Shown: one piece after another, positions 1-8,713 of the stretch
How the letters are laid out: every line of letters begins with the position of its first letter
Position numbering within the stretch: position 1 is the first letter of the stretch
From: Planctomycetaceae bacterium
Lineage (GTDB): Bacteria > Planctomycetota > Planctomycetia > Pirellulales > Pirellulaceae
NCBI GenBank assembly: GCA_012965455.1
Contig: DTSG01000549.1
Location: 1-21,462 of the forward strand
DNA length: 21,462 bases
Reading direction: 5' to 3'
Program-made: the position numbers and the translations under genes
Notes under the pieces: generated by a model
The model's input: the letters and a program-made list of their open reading frames with translations, nothing else
Database searches by the model: none
Told to the model about the DNA's origin: nothing

Positions 1-1986
1 CCTTGGGGTCGGGAAATTCTGTTGTTCGCCAATAAGCCGCATCACAATGTCTTTGACTTCGATCAGAAGATATACGGCACCTATTGGTTTGACTTTTCAA
101 AGAAATCGATTCAGCCATTTAGCGGCGACCCTGCTGCTCAAGAACAAGTCTATTCACGCATTGAATTCCTCCAAGGTGATGATGGCACGCTGTATTATCG
201 CTATTGGAATCGACGCACCAATAAACTAGTTTCCGTCGGTAGCCTCCTCGAGGACGGTGGCGTCAATGCTGCTGTTGATGGTTTTCAAATGCCACAGTTC
301 AAATCGCCGTTGCGGTTTTACGTAAATGATTTCGAGTCGAGCGATAAACCCCGAGTGACAAGCGAGGCTTTACCGTTTAACAGGGACTTGCAAATCGTGC
401 AGCGGCGGGTGATGGCCTTAGTACGAGTCACCTTTGGAACGACGACTGAAGAACATTGGATAAGAGCATTTGTCGGAGCACCGGGAGAGCGACGCGCCGA
501 GGACCAAGAAATTCGTGTTCACGATGAACCAAGCGGACAAACCCTGGTGGTCTCCATGCCAACGCAAGCCCTCGATATCGGATTCCGTATTCGTTTGAAA
601 GACTTTGAACGTAAACTTGACCCGGGTACACGGCAAGCTTCACATTTTTCCAGTTGGGTTGATTTCGTCGACTTAAATAACACTCGAGAGATCTGGGGAG
701 TTGGCATCGGCGAATCAACGGCACGCCCCGTAGAGGTGCCCGCGCGAACGGCAAGCGGCCAACTACGGGACGCTAACAATGCTCACAGCGTTTCCGGTTT
801 CGCAATGGTGCCAGCAAAACATGGGGCTGATGTTTACTGGATAGATTCGCAGCAACGCGAAATCAACATAACACAACTCGATTCCGGTGCAACAAAACCG
901 CTCTTAAACAGTCAAATATTGCAGCAACGCAATCAAGGCCAAAGTAGTAGCGCGGGGCTCAATCAACCACACAGCTTAGCGTTTGATGCAAAACAGAATC
1001 GCATCTATTGGATCGATAACATTGGCGGCAGCACGATGATCCAATCGATGAGCATATTTGATGACGAACCTCCTCAACGAATCGCCTTTTCGGCCGGTGT
1101 TATTAGCAGCATCGCTCTTGACCCGTTGCATAACACAATCTACTGGATTGATTCACTCAACAACCAGATCATGCGCGGCCCGCTCGACGGGAACACACTT
1201 CCCACCGTTGTCGTTACCAACATTCCTAAACCAAACGGTCTGGCCATTGCGCAACAATCTGGCACGTTATATTGGGGCCAAACAGATTTTACCGCCAACG
1301 GAACTTCGACCGTCGGCACCATCGTTTCTCGCGGTATTGATTCGATTCGGCCACCCAAAGTCATTGTCAGACTTGACGTCGACAATTACTGTGTTTCGCT
1401 GACGCTCGACCCACAACACGACACCTTGTATTTTATCGAAGCCCCCCAACCGACCAAAGAATATATTGGTCAACATAGTGCTGAATTACATTCGACCCAC
1501 TTCTTGAAATCAATAAGTACCACGGGTGGCGATGTACAGGTTTTCGACGTTCCCGATCTCGATTTGGCCGATCACCTACATGTCTTTCGAGAATCCGTTT
1601 ATTGGGATCAATCTGCTTCTTTTGGACATGACGTATTCATCACCATGAACGCCCCTGTCCAATTCGATAGCCCTACTAATGGACACAGCTACCGCTTGTT
1701 CCAAGAAAGTTTTAGTGGGCCTTGGAAGCCCGGCGAAGCGGAATATGAACGAGTCATTCCTGCCGATTCACTGCAGACCGATTTATATTTATCTGTACTT
1801 ACGGTAAATCGGGATCCTGGCCGAGCTATTCGTAATTTTGGCTGCTTAATTGTTTGCCTTGGCATCTCAATTATGTTCTATATGAAAGCGTATTTCTTTA
1901 AATCCCCATCTTCCAAGCAGTCTTCCGACAAAATTTTCAAACCCACCGACGCAACGGAGAAATCAACGTCCACCAAGGCAACGTAA
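1..1986 (+). CDS. resB: Cytochrome c biogenesis protein ResB (Ccs1), C-terminal part, with inserted YWTD-type propeller; 5' end outside the window
   Basis: The reading frame is open to the left edge, so the gene is 5' partial; the TTG at 22 is probably an internal Leu. Residues below count that TTG as 1. ResB works with CcsA in System II cytochrome c maturation, delivering haem to apocytochromes on the outer face of the cytoplasmic membrane. ResB-like signatures lie on both sides of the middle: a strand with LDIGFRIRLKDFERKLDPGT at about 184-203, then ITMNAPVQF and YRLFQESFSGPWKPG after residue 537, then LSVLTVNRDPGRAIRNFG and a single membrane segment at about 607-629 ending in MFYMKAYFF. 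Between about 225 and 536 lies a segment not expected in ResB. It has six YW-type motifs near 272, 329, 374, 417, 470 and 527. A short polar tail ends the protein. A ccsA-type gene follows 67 bases later on the same strand, which supports the assignment. The upstream membrane segments of ResB would lie outside the window. Confidence 0.82.
   Translation, partial: PWGREILLFANKPHHNVFDFDQKIYGTYWFDFSKKSIQPFSGDPAAQEQVYSRIEFLQGDDGTLYYRYWNRRTNKLVSVGSLLEDGGVNAAVDGFQMPQFKSPLRFYVNDFESSDKPRVTSEALPFNRDLQIVQRRVMALVRVTFGTTTEEHWIRAFVGAPGERRAEDQEIRVHDEPSGQTLVVSMPTQALDIGFRIRLKDFERKLDPGTRQASHFSSWVDFVDLNNTREIWGVGIGESTARPVEVPARTASGQLRDANNAHSVSGFAMVPAKHGADVYWIDSQQREINITQLDSGATKPLLNSQILQQRNQGQSSSAGLNQPHSLAFDAKQNRIYWIDNIGGSTMIQSMSIFDDEPPQRIAFSAGVISSIALDPLHNTIYWIDSLNNQIMRGPLDGNTLPTVVVTNIPKPNGLAIAQQSGTLYWGQTDFTANGTSTVGTIVSRGIDSIRPPKVIVRLDVDNYCVSLTLDPQHDTLYFIEAPQPTKEYIGQHSAELHSTHFLKSISTTGGDVQVFDVPDLDLADHLHVFRESVYWDQSASFGHDVFITMNAPVQFDSPTNGHSYRLFQESFSGPWKPGEAEYERVIPADSLQTDLYLSVLTVNRDPGRAIRNFGCLIVCLGISIMFYMKAYFFKSPSSKQSSDKIFKPTDATEKSTSTKAT
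781..1629 (+). other. YWTD/YWID repeat region (predicted six-bladed beta-propeller) inserted within ResB
   Basis: Six motifs of the pattern [VIL]-Y-[WF]-[IGD] recur every 43 to 57 residues (VYWIDSQQ, IYWIDNIGG, IYWIDSLNN, LYWGQTDF, LYFIEAPQ, VYWDQSAS). They are often preceded by phrases such as SLAFDAKQNR, SIALDPLHNT and LTLDPQHDT. This matches the LDL-receptor class B (YWTD) repeat, in which six repeats close into a six-bladed propeller. The reading frame continues without interruption from ResB into the repeats and back into ResB. The segment is therefore a domain insertion and not a neighbouring gene. The edges are estimates, and the fold is inferred from the repeat pattern. Confidence 0.7.
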
Positions 1987-2053
1987 GGCATTAAGTAAAA
2001 ACACCTTTCACGCGACAATTGTAAATTCATTGCAGTCGAAATAAATATTTAAA

Positions 2054-5000
2054 ATGGCGATACAAAACATGGTTACCCTAAAGAAAACTCGGTTGTGGAT
2101 AGCGCTACTAACGCTGCTTGTGACAAGCGTGGCATCCATTATTCCGCTAACGACTGTGTCTGCTCAAGACATTCAGCTCCATGATTTCCGGTACATACCA
2201 GTATTTCACAAAGGGCGTATTAAACCGTTGGACTCCTATGCCAATGAAATTCTTGAAGTTATTGCCAACACGACTCGTGGATCAATCACGCTCGATATGG
2301 CGGACTATTTCTCGCCTAGCGAATTGGCATCTGACAAATTGCAGGATGTCAGAATCCTCTTTCCAGAAACAGGTGAACATGAATTTAAACGCAAGTGGTC
2401 TGCCACGGAACTAGTTCTAAGTTGGCTAGTCGAACCTGAAAAATGGGAACATGTGCCATTTATCTATGCCACCCTTGAAGAGGTTCGTAACAAACTCGAT
2501 GTAGAAATCGAAAATGGCGTCCGCAAATACGTTTCGCCCGCTCAAATCAAAAATTCATCATCGTTACAAGCTTGGCTAACTGAATCTGCCGAACAACAAC
2601 GCTCTGGAACGGATCCGGACGACGAGTTTTTCAAACACATCGAAACAGTACTGGGACGACTCGACCTCTTTCGCAGTGTTTCACTACAAGCGGATGATCC
2701 GTTAACCGGTAACATCCGCATCGCTGATATTGGTGATCGCAAACACTTTTGCTCGTCCGTACAAAAAATTGTTCGCTTACTCGACACCCCCGGTGAACGT
2801 GGTTCACTCTCAGAACGATTACGGAACCTCGCCAATGTATTCGGTCAAGCCGCGGCTAGTCCCGCTGGTCCGCTCGCAACTGGTCAACGTTTGGCCGCTT
2901 CTATCAATAATTCAATTACCTATGCCTACCACCTACAACTAAAATCAGCTGTCATTCTTGGATTTGAAGTTCCAACGGATGAAGGCAGCCAGGCAGTCGT
3001 CGCAGCCGATGAAATGACAACGGAGAAGATTGCGGAGATTGTTTTCTTGTTTCGCGCTAACATCCAAACGATGCAACAGAGCTTCCGACTAGTCCAAGAC
3101 GAATTCTCTAAATCGCCTCAAGGCTTAAATGCAACACAACTCAAAGACTTTCAATCGATGTTTCGTGAGATGCAGTCGCAGTCACTGAAGTTAAATGTAC
3201 TGTGCCTCGAATTGCAATCGACGCTCTATGCAGGACGAGAAGCGGTGTTGGTAATCCCCACATCCAATCCGTATGCCGTCGCTAAGAACCGTGATGAAGG
3301 AACAATCATCCAGCCTTGGATTAGCTTGCAAGCTGTTTTGCACGGTCGAGGAGCAGACACACAACAATCCGTTGGCGGGATTCTGACAGGGCTTTCATCG
3401 CACCAAGAAATCCTTCAAGTCCGCCGCGATTGGGATAAAGTGGTGAGTACTTATCGCGACCGAGCCAATAGTAATCGGGTATCCGATTTCTCCACAGCTC
3501 AAACGGCCCTATTGAAATCCTTGAACAAGTTAGGAGTGCGGGCAACAAGTGCGCGCGACAAAACGGTCCGATCAAATCTGCAAGCCTCACAACAAGACCC
3601 CGACATGTTGTCTTATACCGCTTACCCCACCGAGGAGGCAGCGGAAAGAATAACTGCGGAGATCAAGTACAACGACAGCAAACCTTTTCAATACACGGCC
3701 ATTTTCAATCTGCTGGCGTTGATTGGATTCGTACTCTCGTTTGGCAAAGAATCCACCAAAAAACTCGGTCTGTATTTTGGGGTTACATTCTTGTTTATTG
3801 GCCTTGGTTGGACCATCTATGGGTTCTACTTGCGGATTGCCATTACGAACTGGGCTCCCGTTACCAACATGTACGAAACGATCGTGTTCGTGCCGTTTAT
3901 TATTTCGCTACTAGCCACGTGGTTCTTGATGCAACCGGTCATTAGCCAGGCCCTCAAGGATGCGTGGCGTTCAACGGCTGCACCGTTTTTGAAAAATATC
4001 CGGTTCTTCAACGAAGCGCGTGAACTTACCAAAAGCCAATCCGATCGCATGGCTGAAAACACATGGAAGAAACTGGGGTATCTCAACACCGCGTTTCGTA
4101 TCGCATTAATACTGTGGCTATTTTACTTCCTAACACAAACCACCTACGGCGACGGTGGGACGAGTTATTTTACGTTGCTGCCAGACGATTGGACTTCATT
4201 GAACAAGGTCGGAGTATGGGCTATTGGCACTTTTGTTCTCCTCTTGATCTTATGGATCATCCCACGATTCCTGCTAGCAACTGCCAGCAGTCCATTTTTT
4301 ATCGTCAGCGACTTCCTGCAGCGTCGTGGTAATGCGGCAGCCTCTCAGACAGTGTTTAAGGAAATGCATAAACGCCGGTTCTTTGGTATCGGCGGGACAG
4401 TCATGGCCGGTGTTGGTGGGCTCGTATTGTTACTCGGAAACAGTTTACCAGCAGATGCTCAAATTATTAGCGATAACTTTTCACCGCTGCAACCTGTACT
4501 ACGTTCGAACTTCTGGCTAACGATTCATGTGCTGACGATCGTTGCCAGTTACGGAGCAGGGGGGTTGGCATTGGGCCTCGGCAATATCGCCTTGTGTTAT
4601 TACATCTTTGGCAAATACCGCCCACCGGCAGCAGCCGACGTGCCCGCTGAAATTCTTGCGAGTGAAAAGTCTGGTGAGACCAGTTCAACCATTCGACCGC
4701 CAGAACAATGCGCTGCCCTCGCCGGCTACTGTTATCGGTGTATTCAAGTCGCCGTGCTGTTATTAGCGACCGGGACGATCCTCGGCGGACTGTGGGCTGA
4801 TGTGTCTTGGGGACGCTTCTGGGGTTGGGATCCTAAGGAAGTCTGGGCTCTAATTTCGCTGCTCATTTACTTGGCATTCTTGCATGCTCGTCAGGCAGGT
4901 TGGCTCAACAACTTTGGCATGGTCGCTGCTACTATTTTCGGATTTACCATGATCATGATGAGCTGGGTTGGCGTTAACTTTGGATTACCTATGCTCTCGG

Positions 5001-5146
5001 ATACCGGCTCAGTCGGATTGCACTCCTACGGAGCCGGCAACAACGCCGCGAGTGCAATCGGTGGCGTCGTATTAGTCGTCACCTTGAACTGGGCATTTAT
5101 GTTCGTCGCTTGGGTACGCTACAAAGCAGGCATTGTCGCTTCCTAA
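2054..5146 (+). CDS. ccsA: Cytochrome c biogenesis protein CcsA/ResC with long exported N-terminal region
   Basis: CcsA is the multi-pass membrane partner of ResB that presents haem for attachment to CXXCH cytochromes. The 1030-residue product starts with a hydrophobic signal or anchor (about 14-33) and a possible cleavage site after Ala37. A largely soluble region of about 500 residues follows, beginning with PVFHKGRIKPLDSYANEIL, and then a multi-spanning region from about residue 545. The diagnostic haem-handling WWD motif is intact at 914-931 (W919, W923, W925, D926, P927, then KEVW). Candidate haem-ligand histidines flank it: H825 (FWLTIHVLTIVASYG) before, and H990 (GLHSYG) after; H944 follows the WWD helix. 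Canonical CcsA proteins are about 300-350 residues, so this one is about three times longer. It directly follows resB, and the two probably form an operon. The ATG at 2054 has no strong Shine-Dalgarno sequence; a second ATG five codons later is an alternative start. Confidence 0.9.
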   Translation: MAIQNMVTLKKTRLWIALLTLLVTSVASIIPLTTVSAQDIQLHDFRYIPVFHKGRIKPLDSYANEILEVIANTTRGSITLDMADYFSPSELASDKLQDVRILFPETGEHEFKRKWSATELVLSWLVEPEKWEHVPFIYATLEEVRNKLDVEIENGVRKYVSPAQIKNSSSLQAWLTESAEQQRSGTDPDDEFFKHIETVLGRLDLFRSVSLQADDPLTGNIRIADIGDRKHFCSSVQKIVRLLDTPGERGSLSERLRNLANVFGQAAASPAGPLATGQRLAASINNSITYAYHLQLKSAVILGFEVPTDEGSQAVVAADEMTTEKIAEIVFLFRANIQTMQQSFRLVQDEFSKSPQGLNATQLKDFQSMFREMQSQSLKLNVLCLELQSTLYAGREAVLVIPTSNPYAVAKNRDEGTIIQPWISLQAVLHGRGADTQQSVGGILTGLSSHQEILQVRRDWDKVVSTYRDRANSNRVSDFSTAQTALLKSLNKLGVRATSARDKTVRSNLQASQQDPDMLSYTAYPTEEAAERITAEIKYNDSKPFQYTAIFNLLALIGFVLSFGKESTKKLGLYFGVTFLFIGLGWTIYGFYLRIAITNWAPVTNMYETIVFVPFIISLLATWFLMQPVISQALKDAWRSTAAPFLKNIRFFNEARELTKSQSDRMAENTWKKLGYLNTAFRIALILWLFYFLTQTTYGDGGTSYFTLLPDDWTSLNKVGVWAIGTFVLLLILWIIPRFLLATASSPFFIVSDFLQRRGNAAASQTVFKEMHKRRFFGIGGTVMAGVGGLVLLLGNSLPADAQIISDNFSPLQPVLRSNFWLTIHVLTIVASYGAGGLALGLGNIALCYYIFGKYRPPAAADVPAEILASEKSGETSSTIRPPEQCAALAGYCYRCIQVAVLLLATGTILGGLWADVSWGRFWGWDPKEVWALISLLIYLAFLHARQAGWLNNFGMVAATIFGFTMIMMSWVGVNFGLPMLSDTGSVGLHSYGAGNNAASAIGGVVLVVTLNWAFMFVAWVRYKAGIVAS

Positions 5147-5179
5147 CCAATCAACGAGCCGCGTTATCTAGTAAGATCC

Positions 5180-6325
5180 TTAGCGTGCCAACACTTCATG
5201 TAACACCGATGCGTGCAGGACTTGGGGATTTTCGGCAAGGATAATCCCATTTGCATGCCGGAGCATGGCGCCCGCCTGCTCACCCTCTGGTTCGCCCCGT
5301 AATGACAAACTGGACTGGTTCCAACTGAATGCACAGTACATCGATTGAAAAGGGATCTGAGGCTGTTGAAGGTCACCGAGCCAACGTAGCTTTAGTTGTC
5401 GAGCGGCCGTTGGTAGCCATGCGCGTGACACTTGCCCATTGTGACCCTGCAGAGTGCCTTGGAGTTGCAGCCAGCGATCATTTTGAAATATAGCACGGGA
5501 TATCTGAACGGTTACGCGACCGCTCAATGGTGACTCCTGCAAACCACCTAACAGCGATTGTAATTCAACATTGTGCAGCGTTCCTTGCAAATCAAATTGC
5601 ATAAACTGCTGCGCACCAACAACTGTGTCTAAAGCAAGCGCCCCCACGAACGTTGCCGATTCACCAAAACTAAATTCATTGAGCAACAATTCACCTAGCA
5701 GTTTGGCTGAAACAGGATGCCCATTAGTTTCTAATAGGATCTTTGTATTGACGGGAAACTCATGAAACCGTTTCATTTCAATCGCGATTGGCTTCGTTAA
5801 GTCGTTGCCAAAATTAAGCAATGCACTAGAAGATTGGCTGCCGGGGATAATCTGAGCAACAAAATTTACGATGGGTGGTTCCGACTGTTTCGCAAATGTT
5901 AGCGATTGGATCTTGACCGTCGTGTTTTCCCCCTCACTAATAGGCAGGACATGGCCGTTCCACCACTGCAGCCAATTGTGGAGATTCTGATATTGCGTTT
6001 GTGCGAAATGTAGATTCAGTTCCCATTGGTCGTGTGCACGAGTTATTCGCAGGTGATCGCACTGCAATATATTGCGCCCTGTTTCACGGTCATTCAGCAA
6101 CACGTCTTCTAACACATAGCAACCCGGACTGATGAAATAAACTCGCCCTATCTCTACCTTACTCGCGGTCGCTATTTCCAACGAATCTGTCCACCATGAC
6201 ACCAGCAGTTGTTGGCCCGCGTCGCTATGACGCAACAACATCGTTCCGCCGATCAGCAGTGTAGGAACGAACACACAACTACAGAACAGGAGTCGATTCA
6301 ACCAACGCTGGGTTCGATGCTTCAT
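5180..6325 (-). CDS. Membrane-anchored protein of unknown function with AsmA-like features
   Basis: I do not recognise a specific family. The product is about 381 residues from the chosen ATG. It has a basic start (MKHRTQRWLNR), one membrane segment at about 11-31, and then an exported region with no further membrane spans. That region is rich in alternating hydrophobic strands such as LQFDLQGTLHNVELQSLLGG, with repeated phrases of the LQGTLQG kind. This texture recalls AsmA/YhdP-type bridge-like lipid-transport proteins, where a single N-terminal anchor precedes long beta-structure, but the resemblance is only qualitative. The frame also allows a TTG start at 6346, adding seven residues; I prefer the ATG because the basic residues before the anchor begin there. 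It lies downstream of the SBF-like carrier gene on the same strand and may be cotranscribed with it. It converges with ccsA across about 33 bases. Confidence 0.6.
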   Translation of the reverse strand: MKHRTQRWLNRLLFCSCVFVPTLLIGGTMLLRHSDAGQQLLVSWWTDSLEIATASKVEIGRVYFISPGCYVLEDVLLNDRETGRNILQCDHLRITRAHDQWELNLHFAQTQYQNLHNWLQWWNGHVLPISEGENTTVKIQSLTFAKQSEPPIVNFVAQIIPGSQSSSALLNFGNDLTKPIAIEMKRFHEFPVNTKILLETNGHPVSAKLLGELLLNEFSFGESATFVGALALDTVVGAQQFMQFDLQGTLHNVELQSLLGGLQESPLSGRVTVQISRAIFQNDRWLQLQGTLQGHNGQVSRAWLPTAARQLKLRWLGDLQQPQIPFQSMYCAFSWNQSSLSLRGEPEGEQAGAMLRHANGIILAENPQVLHASVLHEVLAR

Positions 6326-6393
6326 CCGTGAAACAGTCCAAATCAAAAAGACAAATCTTGTTGAGGTAAGATACCAGATTTTAACTCAACAAC

Positions 6394-7407
6394 TCAATTG
6401 CAATCCAATTCGTGGTCATTCGCTGTCCTCAAATAATCGGCGAACAAAGTATCAACAATCAATTGGGAAGCATGATACAGCACAATGGGAATGACCAAAA
6501 AGTCTAGGTCCAAGCAAATCAATAAGCCAATCATCAACGTTTTCTGACTGCCAGCGAATCCGACAGCCACAGCATCTTCTCGCGAGAGTTTAAGCCACCC
6601 GCCGCTTGCGATACCCAACCAAAAGACAACGATATGCACGAACAATACCACGGCCAAAGCGATCCCAATTAAGGTAATTCCATGTCCTGCATTTTCTCCC
6701 ACCATATCAGGCCCAACTTTTATTGCACCCAAAAACACCATCGCCAAAATACCGCATTGTGCTGCGATTCCCAATTTTGATTTATTTTCTGTGGCCCAAT
6801 TTGCCCACCTGCGATGCGTCCGAGTCAGCTGTGCCAGCACCATGGGCAATACAACAAGTAGCCCCAGTTTTAACACCATCTCGCTAAAAGGTGTTTTCAA
6901 CTCAACATTTGTGCCAAAGAACAATAGTAACCATAGTGGCGCAATCACAAAACAAAGTAGGTTGGTGATCAGGGTAACCATGATAGCGATACTTTCGTTG
7001 CCTCCCGCTCTCCGAGTCCAAACCGCAGCGGATACTAAGGTGCAGGGAGTTACGGCAATCACCAGCAATCCATCTCTCAACCCCTCAAACTCAGGATTCC
7101 CAATCAAACATGTCACCGCCCACAAGATCAGTGGCAGCACGCCATAGTTCATGACGACGGCCAGCAGCGTCCCACGGGGGCGGCGAATACCTGAGCTGAG
7201 AGCTTTTAGACTCAACGACACAGCCATCAAAAACAAAACGGTAAACACGACGGCATTTCGAAACGGTTCATGGTCAGCCCAAGTTGCGCATTCTTCATGG
7301 ACTATTAATCCCAGTGCAAACACCACAACCAAAGACAACAAAAACCATCGCTTAGCTAAAAACTCTTTCAATGAACTGCTACTTCCTCTTTCCAATCTTA
7401 ACGTCAA
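6394..7407 (-). CDS. Bile acid:sodium symporter family carrier (SBF-like, SLC10A7/YfeH type)
   Basis: The 337-residue product is almost wholly hydrophobic and can form about ten membrane helices, consistent with the cytoplasmic membrane carriers of the SBF superfamily. Features fitting the SBF-like (SLC10A7/YfeH) branch are KRWFLLSLVVVFALGL near residue 19, TPCTLVSAAVWTRRAGGNES at 120-139, and GFAGSQKTLMIGLLI at 283-297, which fits a helix-break, substrate-site segment. The substrate cannot be told from the sequence; members have been linked to anion or bile-acid-like transport and, for SLC10A7, to calcium regulation. The start is uncertain: a TTG at 7407 is the first candidate after an in-frame stop, and another TTG at 7371 (giving LKEFLAKRW) also suits the family's usual N-terminus. 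It is divergent from aroC and upstream of the membrane-anchored gene. Confidence 0.82.
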   Translation of the reverse strand: MTLRLERGSSSSLKEFLAKRWFLLSLVVVFALGLIVHEECATWADHEPFRNAVVFTVLFLMAVSLSLKALSSGIRRPRGTLLAVVMNYGVLPLILWAVTCLIGNPEFEGLRDGLLVIAVTPCTLVSAAVWTRRAGGNESIAIMVTLITNLLCFVIAPLWLLLFFGTNVELKTPFSEMVLKLGLLVVLPMVLAQLTRTHRRWANWATENKSKLGIAAQCGILAMVFLGAIKVGPDMVGENAGHGITLIGIALAVVLFVHIVVFWLGIASGGWLKLSREDAVAVGFAGSQKTLMIGLLICLDLDFLVIPIVLYHASQLIVDTLFADYLRTANDHELDCN

Positions 7408-7497
7408 ACCAACAAACGCCTACTGTTTCACCTGCTCGCCTACTTTAAACGACCTATCCGGTTTTTACTACGCTAGTTAAACTGTATGGAAAGCTGC

Positions 7498-7521
7498 AAG
7501 TGCATTAATCGTATTGCACTT
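7498..7521. promoter_or_regulatory. Inverted repeat in the divergent carrier/aroC intergenic region
   Basis: Perfect 7-base arms, AAGTGCA and TGCACTT, are separated by 10 bases, so the arm centres are about 17 bases apart. The dyad sits about 53 bases upstream of the aroC ATG and about 90 bases from the start of the divergent carrier gene. The spacing and location suit a dimeric repressor or activator site, but it could be chance. No T-run follows it on either strand, so it does not look like a terminator. Confidence 0.35.
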
Positions 7522-7573
7522 ATGATCGCCCTTATTGATTCACTCAATACGCCCTAGAAAAGAATAGAATAGC

Positions 7574-8713
7574 ATGTTGCGTTACTGGACAGCCGGAGAA
7601 TCTCACGGCAAGACATTATTAGCAGTCGTCGATGGGTTTCCGGCTGGAATTGAAATCGATACCGATTCAATCGATTACGATTTACGGATGCGGCAAGGTG
7701 GCTATGGACGCGGTGGGCGACAAAAAATTGAAACCGACAAGGTCGAGTTACTTACGGGTGTCTGGAAGAATGTTTCCATGGGGAGCCCCGTTACGCTACA
7801 AGTCATCAATCGTGACTACAAGCTTGAGAAACTCAAAGAACTTGAACGACCCCGTCCGGGCCATGGCGATTTAACAGGAGCCGTAAAGTTTCTGGGGTCC
7901 ATTCGAAATGTACTAGAACGGTCCAGTGCACGAGAAACGGCCGTTCGCGTGGCTGCCGGAGCACTCGCCAAGCAAATCTTAGCGGAGTTTCAAATCGAAT
8001 GTATTGGGTTTGTTGATGAGCTCGGCGGACACCAGATCCACAGACAAGCTGGTGATATTCAACAGTGGCGAACACTGCGCGAACAAAGCGAAGTATATTC
8101 GTTGAACCCCGAGCAAGACCCTGAAATCAAACAGTTGATCGACCAAGCCGAAGAGCAGGGCGATACGCTGGGCGGAATACTCGAAGTGCACATTTCAGGA
8201 TTACCTTTTGGACTCGGCACGCATGCACAATGGGATCGCAAACTAGATGGCCGCATCGCCCAAGCGGTGATGGCCGTGCAGGCCATCAAAGGCGTAGAAA
8301 TCGGACTCGGATTTGAAGCCGCTCGTCGTCCCGGTTCTCAGGTCCACGACCCAATTACTTACGATGCTGATAAAAAAGATACTCCTAGCCTCGGCTTCGA
8401 GCGACCCACTAATAATGCGGGTGGCCTTGAAGCGGGGATGACAAATGGTCAAAGCTTGGTAGTGCGAGCGGCAAAGAAACCGATCAGTACGTTGCGGCAG
8501 CCACTGGAGAGCATCAACCTAGACACTAAGCAAGCTGATACGGCGAGCTACGAACGGTCCGATGTGTGTGCCGTTTCAGCTGCAGCGATTATCATCGAAA
8601 ACGTCGTGGCCTTTGAAGTCGCTGTGGCCTTCTGTGAAAAGTTTGGCAATGACAGTATTAGCGAAATGAAAGCTCGCTACGACCTGTTTCAACAAATGGC
8701 CCAACAACGCTAG
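7574..8713 (+). CDS. aroC: Chorismate synthase
   Basis: AroC catalyses the last step of the shikimate pathway, converting 5-enolpyruvylshikimate-3-phosphate to chorismate with reduced FMN. The product is 379 residues, close to the usual 350-390. Signatures appear in order: GESHG at 8-12, the basic MRQGGYGRGGRQKIETDK segment at about 39-56, RPGHGD at 94-99, and LERSSARETAVRVAAGA at 114-130. Further on come the glycine-rich NNAGGLEAGMTNGQ segment, which binds FMN and phosphate, and the C-terminal RSDVCAVSAAAIIIEN region. It starts with ATG (MLRYWTAGESHG), as expected for the family. The upstream divergent region contains a dyad that might regulate it. The stop codon overlaps the stop of the convergent prmC. 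All core motifs are present, so it should be functional. Confidence 0.96.
   Translation: MLRYWTAGESHGKTLLAVVDGFPAGIEIDTDSIDYDLRMRQGGYGRGGRQKIETDKVELLTGVWKNVSMGSPVTLQVINRDYKLEKLKELERPRPGHGDLTGAVKFLGSIRNVLERSSARETAVRVAAGALAKQILAEFQIECIGFVDELGGHQIHRQAGDIQQWRTLREQSEVYSLNPEQDPEIKQLIDQAEEQGDTLGGILEVHISGLPFGLGTHAQWDRKLDGRIAQAVMAVQAIKGVEIGLGFEAARRPGSQVHDPITYDADKKDTPSLGFERPTNNAGGLEAGMTNGQSLVVRAAKKPISTLRQPLESINLDTKQADTASYERSDVCAVSAAAIIIENVVAFEVAVAFCEKFGNDSISEMKARYDLFQQMAQQR

Noticed and set aside
428..779. Overlapping minus-strand ORFs opposite the ResB gene
   Set aside because: The plus-strand frame carries ResB-like motifs here; the antisense translations have no domain or signal.
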